A stretch of DNA of 64,000 nucleotides from JADCRZ01 sp031399065. GTDB lineage: Bacteria > Bacteroidota > Bacteroidia > Chitinophagales > Chitinophagaceae. Where the stretch lies: contig JANNOM010000065.1 of NCBI GenBank assembly GCA_031399065.1, positions 19,916 through 83,915 of the forward strand. The letters are read 5' to 3'. Shown in pieces: positions 33,941-41,171 of this stretch. Made by a program: the position numbers and the translations under genes. Each line of letters opens with the position of its first letter. Positions within the stretch are counted from its first letter, which is position 1. The notes below the pieces were generated by a model that saw nothing but the letters and a program-made list of their open reading frames with translations, made no database searches and was not told the DNA's origin.

Positions 33941-34855
33941 TTGCGCCACCGTAAAACTCGTTATACCGTGGCTTATATAAAGTTGCTGCGCCCCAAGGAC
34001 TGGGCAAAAAATGCATTTCTCTTTATACCTGTCTTCTTCTCCCAGGACCTGTTTAACTGGGGAAAATACCCGCTACTGCTGGCCGGCACACTTGCCTTCT
34101 GTTTCGCAGCCAGCAGTATTTACATCATTAACGATTACCGGGATATAGAGGACGATAAAAAGCATCCGGTAAAATCCAAAAGGCCACTGGCATCCGGGGC
34201 GGTATCCAAATCAGCAGCTATTGTTATCTGCATCATTCTGCTCACGGCGGCTTTAGGTATCGCCTGGACGCTGGATCCCAAGTTTCTCTTTGTGCTCAGT
34301 ATATATTTTGTCATTAACCTGGGTTATTCTTTTGGACTAAAATCCATCCCGATACTGGATATATTTATAGTGGCCACGGGTTTTGTGCTCCGGGTAAAAG
34401 GCGGTGCCGTACTGGCGGAAGTGGGGTTGTCGGAATGGCTTACTATCATGGTATTCCTGCTGGCGTTATTCATGGCGGTTGGCAAAAGAAGAGACGATGT
34501 ACTGCTGAAGCTCTCTTCCGGCAACGATATGAGAAAGTCTATAAAGGGATATAACCTCGACTTCCTGAATGTAATACTTGCGCTGATATGTGCCGTTATA
34601 GTAGTGGCTTATTTTATGTATACCATGTCGCCCGAAGTACAGATGCGTATGGGTACCTACCGTTTATATTATACCTGCCTTTTTGTGTTGGCCGGCATTA
34701 TGCGCTATCTTCAGATCATTTATGTACATGCCGCATCCGGCTCTCCTACCAAAATCCTCTACAAAGACCGTTTTATCCAGGCAACCCTGATTCTTTGGGT
34801 CGTCAGCTTCTACCTCATTATCTACATGAAAGATATTAAAATGTTTAATCAATAA
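33941..34855 (+). CDS. UbiA-family prenyltransferase, decaprenyl-phosphate phosphoribosyltransferase type
   Basis: A 304-residue membrane enzyme with about eight helices. The first motif IYIINDYRDIEDDKKHPVKSKRPLASGAVS carries the Asp-rich site, and its wording matches the 5-phosphoribose-1-diphosphate:decaprenyl-phosphate phosphoribosyltransferase branch rather than quinone prenyltransferases. The second Asp motif is around KRRDDVLLKL. It would attach ribose-5-phosphate to polyprenyl phosphate. The frame opens with TTG at 33941; GTG at 33968 is another possible start. Confidence 0.85.
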   Translation: MRHRKTRYTVAYIKLLRPKDWAKNAFLFIPVFFSQDLFNWGKYPLLLAGTLAFCFAASSIYIINDYRDIEDDKKHPVKSKRPLASGAVSKSAAIVICIILLTAALGIAWTLDPKFLFVLSIYFVINLGYSFGLKSIPILDIFIVATGFVLRVKGGAVLAEVGLSEWLTIMVFLLALFMAVGKRRDDVLLKLSSGNDMRKSIKGYNLDFLNVILALICAVIVVAYFMYTMSPEVQMRMGTYRLYYTCLFVLAGIMRYLQIIYVHAASGSPTKILYKDRFIQATLILWVVSFYLIIYMKDIKMFNQ

Positions 34856-34883
34856 TTCCCTTAACCAACAGCGAGTACGTATT

Positions 34884-35615
34884 ATGGCAACCGCATTAAT
34901 TTTAGGAGCAGCATCCGATATGGCTATGGCCATTGCAAAAAAATTCGCCTCGCAGGGTTACGGTATTCAACTCGCCGCCCGTTCGGCAAGCCGTCTGCAG
35001 CCACTGCAATCGGATATATCGATCCGCTATAATACTGCCTGCACTCTTCATGAGTTCGATGCCACCGCTTATAATGCACACCAGGCATTCTTCGACCAGT
35101 TACCGGTAAAGCCGGATGTAACCGTTTGTGTATTTGGCTACCTGGGAGAAAACGAAACCGCCCGGGCAAGTTGGACAGAGACGGAAAAGATCATACACAC
35201 TAACTATACCGGGGCCGTTTCCATTTTGAATGTGGTAAGTAATAATTATGCTGCGCAAAAAAAGGGAGTGATAGCTGGCATCAGTTCCGTGGCAGGTGAG
35301 CGGGGCCGGCAAAGCAATTATATTTATGGCAGCGCCAAAGCGGGCTTTACGGCATACCTTTCGGGCCTGCGTAATCGGATGTTCCGGGAGAACGTTCATG
35401 TGGTGAGCGTACAGCCCGGTTTTGTATATACCCGCATGACGGAAAACCTTACATTGCCACCACTGCTTACCGCCAAACCCGAAATGGTGGCCGATACGGT
35501 ATACGATGCCGTCACCAAAAAGAAAGATATCGTATATGTAAAATGGTTTTGGCGGTGGATCATGCTCATAATAACTTCTATCCCTGAATTTATCTTCAAG
35601 AAGCTGAAATTGTAA
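34884..35615 (+). CDS. SDR reductase, DprE2-like (polyprenyl-phospho-2-keto-pentose reductase)
   Basis: A 243-residue short-chain dehydrogenase. The cofactor motif is ALILGAASDMAMAIAKKFA, the catalytic Ser is in AGISSVAGERG, and the Tyr-x-x-x-Lys is YIYGSAKAG. The C-terminal segment WFWRWIMLIITSIPEFIFKKLKL is amphipathic, as in DprE2 proteins, which act on lipid-linked ribose. It lies 28 bases after the UbiA-type gene, and the pair is the classic DPA-synthesis neighbourhood. The partner oxidase DprE1 is missing here. Confidence 0.82.
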   Translation: MATALILGAASDMAMAIAKKFASQGYGIQLAARSASRLQPLQSDISIRYNTACTLHEFDATAYNAHQAFFDQLPVKPDVTVCVFGYLGENETARASWTETEKIIHTNYTGAVSILNVVSNNYAAQKKGVIAGISSVAGERGRQSNYIYGSAKAGFTAYLSGLRNRMFRENVHVVSVQPGFVYTRMTENLTLPPLLTAKPEMVADTVYDAVTKKKDIVYVKWFWRWIMLIITSIPEFIFKKLKL

Positions 35616-35686
35616 GCCCTTCATAATTTATTCATGATCCGCATGCAACGATGCTATTTTTTATGGTGTCACCCATAAAAACCAGC

Positions 35687-36949
35687 ATGATGAAACATAT
35701 ATTCAAATCAACCACCCTGTTTATTCTTTTTGCAGCCCTCTGCTTTAGCGGCTGTCAGAAAGGAGACGACAAATGCCGGCAGAAATACAGTTTTTACAGG
35801 CCTGTATACAAGACTCTTTCTGCCATAAGAAAAAATATAAAAAGTACTGCTCCCACTCCCCTTCAGGAAACAGGAAAAATTTACATAAAAGGGAATTACA
35901 TTCTTGTAAATGAACCCAACAAAGGCATTCATGTAATAGACAATACCAATCCAAGGAGTCCGAAAAATGTTTCCTTTATTTCCATCCCGGGAAATATAGA
36001 CATGGCCGTAAAAGGAGACATACTATATGCAGATTCTTATAACGACCTTGTAACCATTAACATCAGAAATCCTAAAGCCGCCGCCATCGTTAAATTCACT
36101 AATAATATATTTCCTGAGGTTAATGGATATTATTTGGAAACCTTTGCTCCCTTCAACCCCGATTCAATACAAGTGACTACGGAATGGATTAAAGTAGACA
36201 CTATGATATCGTGTCAAGATTTCGAAAGAATGACGTTTAATTTTTCGGCAAACGACGCAGCATTCCGCTCCTCCCTTGCCAATAGTTCTTCATCTACTTC
36301 CAAAGGCGGTTCCATGGCCCGGTTCACATTAGTGAATGACTATTTTTACACCGTCACCAATTCCATGTTAAAGGTGTTCAATGTTTCCGATGCTGCAGAT
36401 CCGGTATTTAAAAAGAACATCCGGCTTGGCTGGGGTATTGAAACTATTTATCCTTTTAAAAATAAATTGTTTATTGGCTCTACTACCGGGATGTTCATCT
36501 TCGACATTACGCAGCCGGAAACACCCGTCCAACTCAGTAGATTCACGCACGCCCAGCGTTGCGATCCCGTAGTGGCCGATGATAAGTATGCGTATGTTAC
36601 CCTACGCAGCGGAACAACCTGCAACGGAAACACTAATGAACTGAACGTGGTGGACGTTACCAGACTTGAATCCCCCGTTCTTAAGAAGACGTATAACCTG
36701 ACCCACCCGCACGGTCTTTCTAAAGACGGTGAGCTCCTGTTCGTTTGTGATGGAAGAGACGGTTTTAAAATTTATGAAACTCCCGATGGATATACATTAA
36801 ACCTTTTGCAGCATATCACCGGACTGGAAACATTCGATGTAATTACCTGGAATAACAGAGCACTGGTAGTGGCAAAAAACGGCTTATACCAGTATGATTA
36901 CAGTGACAGGAAAAACATAAAAAGACTTAGTTCTATAGAAGTACGTTAA
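35687..36949 (+). CDS. LVIVD-repeat lipoprotein
   Basis: About 420 residues from the ATG at 35687 (MMKHIFKSTTL); the frame is open from 35651. The lipobox is AALCFSGCQKG. Propeller-like repeats include IHVIDNTNPRSPKNVSFI, LVTINIRNPKAAAIVKF, LKVFNVSDAADPVFKKNI, MFIFDITQPETPVQLSRF, LNVVDVTRLESPVLKKTY and FKIYETPDGYTLNLLQ. It is anchored at the envelope. The role is unknown, as for the paralogue at 12782. A strong terminator follows. Confidence 0.85.
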   Translation: MMKHIFKSTTLFILFAALCFSGCQKGDDKCRQKYSFYRPVYKTLSAIRKNIKSTAPTPLQETGKIYIKGNYILVNEPNKGIHVIDNTNPRSPKNVSFISIPGNIDMAVKGDILYADSYNDLVTINIRNPKAAAIVKFTNNIFPEVNGYYLETFAPFNPDSIQVTTEWIKVDTMISCQDFERMTFNFSANDAAFRSSLANSSSSTSKGGSMARFTLVNDYFYTVTNSMLKVFNVSDAADPVFKKNIRLGWGIETIYPFKNKLFIGSTTGMFIFDITQPETPVQLSRFTHAQRCDPVVADDKYAYVTLRSGTTCNGNTNELNVVDVTRLESPVLKKTYNLTHPHGLSKDGELLFVCDGRDGFKIYETPDGYTLNLLQHITGLETFDVITWNNRALVVAKNGLYQYDYSDRKNIKRLSSIEVR

Positions 36950-36960
36950 TTATGGTATGG

Positions 36961-37016
36961 AAGGAACAGGTTATTGAGGAAACCCATTTCCCTTAATAAC
37001 TTGTTCCTTATTTTTG
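36961..37016 (+). terminator. Strong terminator after the LVIVD lipoprotein gene
   Basis: A 19-bp stem, 36961-36979 with 36991-37009, containing a few G-U pairs, followed by TATTTTTG. It begins 12 bases after the stop at 36949. Confidence 0.85.
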
Positions 37017-37074
37017 CATGGCAATTACTATCTTAACCAGGTAGAAATTATTCATACTCAAATAACCAGCCACC

Positions 37075-37476
37075 ATGCCTGCTACGCAGTTGTATTCCAT
37101 CCCCGCCCGTTTCCGAAAAGTGGAAAATATGCATATCTTCTTCTGGTTGCTGAAAGACCTGAGCTGGGCGATGCTCTGGAAACCAATCGGCATGCTGATG
37201 CTGATCCCAACGCTTGCCGTGGCTATACTGATCACCTGGCAAACGCGCCGGCTTAAGTCTGAATTATATCATAACCTGGCGGTCGCTTTCTGGATCTGCG
37301 CCAACGGGTACTGGATGCTGATAGAATTTTTCGGTTATGATGAACAGCTACGGATTTATACCGCCATTCCTTTTTCCATCGGACTCTTATTTATTCTGCA
37401 ATACTATCTTTTCATATTGCCGAAAGAAAACAGGCTGGCAGCAGCCAATGATAGCGCCGCCTCAACGAAACCCTGA
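37075..37476 (+). CDS. Hypothetical four-helix membrane protein
   Basis: A 133-residue protein. Hydrophobic segments lie at about residues 20-32, 37-54, 66-84 and 95-114, with the charged loop QTRRLKSELYHN between them. It is conserved in feel (SWAMLWKPIGM, WICANGYWMLIEFFGYD) but I do not recognise the function. ATG at 37075 is used; MHIFF at 37129 is an alternative. It stands alone between a terminator and a convergent gene. Confidence 0.7.
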   Translation: MPATQLYSIPARFRKVENMHIFFWLLKDLSWAMLWKPIGMLMLIPTLAVAILITWQTRRLKSELYHNLAVAFWICANGYWMLIEFFGYDEQLRIYTAIPFSIGLLFILQYYLFILPKENRLAAANDSAASTKP

Positions 37477-37528
37477 ACGGGTGGGTATTATGGATCACCG
37501 GTACTTAATTATTTGCCGGGACCTATTT

Positions 37529-38431
37529 TCATTTCGACACTTCTATCATCCATTCCGGCCCGCTGCTTATCTTATAAGCATCCGCAAAACTACCCATATT
37601 AACTGCTAAAGAAAGATTAAGCTGGCTATTAAGATAACATAGTACACTACCTTCCGCCACCTGCGAGAAGGTATTTAAATAAAGCATTTTTCCATCATAA
37701 ACAATATTGTCCTTGTGGTATATCTTAACCTTCACCGAATCGTTTAAATGAATACCAGCCTTCTGCAAAAGCCCGTCATCTATATTGCTCCAGGCATTTC
37801 CATACTGAACGTCTAACAAGGTTATGGTGCCTTTCACCGTGCCGGCTTTCCATACCGCTTCCTGATAAAGTAAGGAAACTACCTGCAGGGGCAATCGTTT
37901 GCCTACCTGGTCGAACCTGATTTTACCGGAAGCCAGCCTGGCGGCCGTGTAGGCGAACACGTCCCTTCCATGAAAAGTATAGGACTTGCCGGACCCGGGG
38001 AGACGATTCGTTGTTTCATCTATTTCCCTTACTTCCCGGATGCCCATCTGCCTGGCTATCATCATTAAGGATCCGTTATCCGGGGATACGAAGAAATAAC
38101 CGTTGTTGGTTTGCAGCACGACCGATTTCCGGGAAGAGCCAACTCCCGGATCTACCACGGATACAAATACGGTTCCTTTTGGCCAATACCTGGCTGCCTG
38201 TTCCAGTCTTAACGCGGCTTCCCAGATATTATAAGCGGGTATCTCATGAGTGAGATCAAACAGTTTGATTTTGTCGTCGACACCCATCGCTACTCCTTTC
38301 ATGGCAGATACGGCCCCATCCTTCATACCGAAGTCGGTTTGCAGAACCATGATGCCATGCTGAGAAAAAGTATCCAGCCGGATACTAATTAAAAGAGCAA
38401 TAAACAGGTATTTCCACCAAATCTTTATCAT
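37529..38431 (-). CDS. SAM hydroxide adenosyltransferase (DUF62) family protein with apparent signal peptide
   Basis: A 300-residue protein. The signature VLQTDFGMKDGAVSAMKGV, the acidic FDLTHEIPAYN, VSVVDPGVGSSRKSVVLQTNNGYFFVSPDNGSL and the C-terminal barrel are all typical of the SAM hydrolase and halogenase family, which splits SAM into adenosine and methionine. The first 24 residues (MIKIWWKYLFIALLISIRLDTFSQ) form a textbook signal peptide ending in FSQ, so export is predicted, which is unusual for an enzyme using SAM. A later start is not available: the conserved motif begins at residue 29. Confidence 0.85.
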   Translation of the reverse strand: MIKIWWKYLFIALLISIRLDTFSQHGIMVLQTDFGMKDGAVSAMKGVAMGVDDKIKLFDLTHEIPAYNIWEAALRLEQAARYWPKGTVFVSVVDPGVGSSRKSVVLQTNNGYFFVSPDNGSLMMIARQMGIREVREIDETTNRLPGSGKSYTFHGRDVFAYTAARLASGKIRFDQVGKRLPLQVVSLLYQEAVWKAGTVKGTITLLDVQYGNAWSNIDDGLLQKAGIHLNDSVKVKIYHKDNIVYDGKMLYLNTFSQVAEGSVLCYLNSQLNLSLAVNMGSFADAYKISSGPEWMIEVSK

Positions 38432-38435
38432 ACAA

Positions 38436-39395
38436 TCATTTTTCTTTTTCCAATCCCACCGGCACTTTGTTATCCACCGGCTTCACCGTTTGAAGGTACT
38501 TATAAATGGATTTTAATTCGTCGTCGCTCATGCGGCTGAAAGGTCCCCAGGGCATATGGCTTTGCTGAATACGTTTACCTGTCCGGAAGCGGGCGATAAA
38601 CTGCTCCTGCGTCCACCCGGTTATACGACCGGTTTTATGAGGGGTAAGATTGGGTGATGTGATAAAGAACGTGCCGGAATCGGTTTTCGTTTCCATCTTA
38701 AACCCACCAGCAAAACGTTCCCCTATATAAGCACCCGTCATCAGGTCCCTGTTAGTATGGCAGCCGCTGCAGTTGGCGATACTATTGGCTATATAACTGC
38801 CATATGCCGCCGTGGTATCCTCTTTTACCGATACGGGCACTAGACCCGATGGTCCTGCCGGTTTTAACACAAAGGCTCTTACTACTCTTCCCAAAACGTT
38901 CATCTTGTTTGGAGGAACCACATTCTCCACCGCAGGCTGCGAGCGAAGATAAGAAATGATAGCGGTCAGATCCTGGTCACTGGTATTATGAAAAGGCATG
39001 AAGTCGAACAATGCACTTCCATTATCCCTTACGCCATATCGGAGAGCCCTTGCTATAGCTTCATCACTTATACGGGCAATACCCGATGGGTGAGGTGTTA
39101 GATTAGGCGCATACAATTTGCCGATAGGAATATCGAACTCCCGCCCGCCTGTTAACGGTACTTCCATTCCCTTCAGCAATTGGTCTTCCATCGATGCAGG
39201 GGAATGACAATTAGCACAATGCGCTGCACCGAAAACCAGCTTCTTCCCCCTGGCGATAATGGCAGTATCTGTACTGGCTTTTATAGCCGGATAAGGTGCG
39301 TCGAACTTTTTGTGCTGCAATGCGCTCACGGTAACGGATAAACCGGTAACAATTACCAGCAGGGTAATACCGGTGACTTTAAAAAACTTTTTCAT
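38436..39395 (-). CDS. Dihaem cytochrome c family protein
   Basis: A 319-residue protein with an N-terminal membrane anchor (VTGITLLVIVTGLSVTVSAL). Two haem c sites, CANCHSP near residue 58 and CSGCHTN near residue 205, are each followed by a partly conserved methionine region (MPFHNTSDQD and MPWGPFSRMSDDELKSIYKYLQT). The two-domain arrangement suggests a small electron-transfer subunit. The SAM-hydrolase gene is four bases downstream, so they share a transcript. Confidence 0.88.
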   Translation of the reverse strand: MKKFFKVTGITLLVIVTGLSVTVSALQHKKFDAPYPAIKASTDTAIIARGKKLVFGAAHCANCHSPASMEDQLLKGMEVPLTGGREFDIPIGKLYAPNLTPHPSGIARISDEAIARALRYGVRDNGSALFDFMPFHNTSDQDLTAIISYLRSQPAVENVVPPNKMNVLGRVVRAFVLKPAGPSGLVPVSVKEDTTAAYGSYIANSIANCSGCHTNRDLMTGAYIGERFAGGFKMETKTDSGTFFITSPNLTPHKTGRITGWTQEQFIARFRTGKRIQQSHMPWGPFSRMSDDELKSIYKYLQTVKPVDNKVPVGLEKEK

Positions 39396-39503
39396 GTGCT
39401 TTTATTGATGATAGTATTTATTATATAAATATTTCCTGCGTTTTATTTTTACTAGTCACTGTATTTTCTATAAATAAAAATCAAAACTATGATGGGTGAG
39501 AAA

Positions 39504-39531
39504 CAATAGGAATAGTACAATTCTACTATTG
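39504..39531. promoter_or_regulatory. Nested dyad in the cytochrome c / LuxR intergenic region
   Basis: AATAGTA (39511-39517) pairs with TACTATT (39524-39530) around CAATTC, and CAATAG (39504-39509) pairs with CTATTG (39526-39531). The arrangement allows two alternative dyads. It is a candidate site for the LuxR protein encoded next to it. Confidence 0.35.
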
Positions 39532-39604
39532 CGCAGCGTATGCCCGGTTTTGGGGAGTATAACAAAGCGATCAATGCATGATATTTACTGCTTAATTACC
39601 GACT

Positions 39605-40360
39605 ATGACAGGAGAAGGTTCCTTTATACGAATGAACAATAAACTGGCCGCCTACATACAAAAAAATGTTAGCCTGGCTGGTATTCAGAACCGGGATGAG
39701 GTACTGGATTTGTTCGATAAAATGCATCAGCTATTTCCGCAATGGGTGATTATGACATGCCCGGTTATGCATCCTGAAATTGCCTATGTGAGCGAAAATT
39801 ACGCGTATGTCTTCGACTCCTGCCGTGAAGTTTCCCTCAATCATAGTTTTGAAAAATACTTTTCCTGCGTACATGATGCCGACCGGGAAGACCTGCATAA
39901 ATGTTTTGCCTATATGCAGGAATATATTGAATCAATTCCACCCGCGCTTCACTGTGAGTACCGAGTTGTTTTCCATTACCGCTTCAGGAAAAAAAGCGGC
40001 CAGTATATCTATCTGCACGATGAAAAAGCGGTATTGCACCTTAAAGGTTCGGGCAACCTTTACTATACGCTTAGCCGCGATATTACCGGGGAAAAAATAT
40101 TCGGCGGAGTGAAAATGGAAATATACAGGCAGGAAAAACTCTTTTACAAGATCAAAGAATACAGGCCGTCGGCCGAACACCATACTATATCTAAAAGAGA
40201 AGGCGAACTACTAACGCTTATCCAAAGGGGCTTAAGCACCAAAGAGATAGCCTGGTACCTGAACATCAGTCATCATACGGTACGCAATATAAAAAGCAAA
40301 CTATTTGAAAAATACCGGGTGAACAATAGCATCGAGCTATTGAATATGTCGGTAAAATAA
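39605..40360 (+). CDS. LuxR-type regulator with PAS-like N-terminus
   Basis: A 251-residue protein. The C-terminus (residues about 195-250, ISKREGELLTLIQRGLSTKEIAWYLNISHHTVRNIKSKLFEKYRVNNSIELL) is the LuxR/GerE helix-turn-helix. The first 150 residues look like a PAS sensor, with IAYVSENYAYVF and a hydrophilic middle. It is the only regulator for which the dyad upstream would be an obvious target. ATG at 39605 is used; MNNKLAAYIQ at 39632 is another possibility. Confidence 0.82.
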   Translation: MTGEGSFIRMNNKLAAYIQKNVSLAGIQNRDEVLDLFDKMHQLFPQWVIMTCPVMHPEIAYVSENYAYVFDSCREVSLNHSFEKYFSCVHDADREDLHKCFAYMQEYIESIPPALHCEYRVVFHYRFRKKSGQYIYLHDEKAVLHLKGSGNLYYTLSRDITGEKIFGGVKMEIYRQEKLFYKIKEYRPSAEHHTISKREGELLTLIQRGLSTKEIAWYLNISHHTVRNIKSKLFEKYRVNNSIELLNMSVK

Positions 40361-40398
40361 TCGGGCAGATTAAATATTTTTAAGCAAACCGGCTGCTA

Positions 40399-41124
40399 TT
40401 AAATCAGGCCCTGCAGAACATATTTTTCGGTATTAACATAGAGAGAAGTGTAGATACTAAACCCTATACGGTTCGTATCTATCCTTCGCTCCAGTCTTAA
40501 AACGGGATTGCCTTTTTTTATCTCCAGAAACCGGGCGGAGGTTTCATCCGAGGCTATTGCCCATAACTTTTGTTCACCCCCCCTTATTTCAATTTTATAG
40601 TACTTTCGAAGTATTTCATACAGTGATTTATTTTCCAGTGAGCGGGAAGAGAACCGGGGCATTCCTATATCAGGGATATGGAGAAATTCATAAAATATAA
40701 CCGTGTCATCCACCCTTCTCTGCCTCTCTATATAAAAGCATTTGTGTTCCAGTTCTTCTTTGCCGGGGGTAAACATCATATCTACCGGCCAGGAAGTAAT
40801 GCGGGGGCCATCTATTATCTTCGTTATTAAGTTACTGGTGTTACTACCAGAGTTGGCCAGCCTTCCTTCTATCGATAAAATACCCAGACCCTTTGGCAAA
40901 CGCTGTACAATGCTTCCCTTACCCTGGTGTTTCTTAATATACCCGTCGTTCACCAATAAAGCCAGGGCCTGTCGCACGGTTGGCTGCGTAGCGGAGTGGG
41001 CCAGGTATAATTCATGTTCGGAAGGAAGTATATCTCCTTCTTTGTAGATGCCGGTGCTTATCTGCTTTCGCAATATTTCATAAAGCTGCCTGTACTGCGG
41101 AATCTTTACTGCTTTGGTGGCCAT
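40399..41124 (-). CDS. GntR-family regulator with UTRA domain (HutC subgroup)
   Basis: A 241-residue protein starting at the ATG at 41122-41124 (MATKAVKIPQYRQL); the TTG at 41130 is unlikely. The winged helix reads QLYEILRKQISTGIYKEGDILPSEHELYLAHSATQPTVRQALALLVNDGYIKKHQGKGSIV. The C-terminal UTRA domain (residues about 75-240) ends VLRLERRIDTNRIGFSIYTSLYVNTEKYVLQGLI. HutC-type regulators sense sugars or phosphorylated sugars and generally repress their own operon. It is the last gene of the minus-strand run, so it is probably its regulator. Confidence 0.9.
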   Translation of the reverse strand: MATKAVKIPQYRQLYEILRKQISTGIYKEGDILPSEHELYLAHSATQPTVRQALALLVNDGYIKKHQGKGSIVQRLPKGLGILSIEGRLANSGSNTSNLITKIIDGPRITSWPVDMMFTPGKEELEHKCFYIERQRRVDDTVIFYEFLHIPDIGMPRFSSRSLENKSLYEILRKYYKIEIRGGEQKLWAIASDETSARFLEIKKGNPVLRLERRIDTNRIGFSIYTSLYVNTEKYVLQGLI

Positions 41125-41148
41125 CCGCAATATTAACCATTATAACAA

Positions 41149-41169
41149 TATCCGGGAATACTATCCGGG
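41149..41169. promoter_or_regulatory. Direct repeat TATCCGGG x2 upstream of gntR
   Basis: TATCCGGG occurs at 41149-41156 and 41162-41169, separated by AATAC, between the stop of the FGE-fusion gene and the gntR start. It is a candidate autoregulatory site. Confidence 0.35.
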
Positions 41170-41171
41170 TA

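Noticed and set aside
35100..35624. 174-codon minus-strand frame opposite the DprE2-like gene
   Set aside because: It is the antisense of a clear SDR enzyme with GxxxGxG-type and YxxxK motifs.
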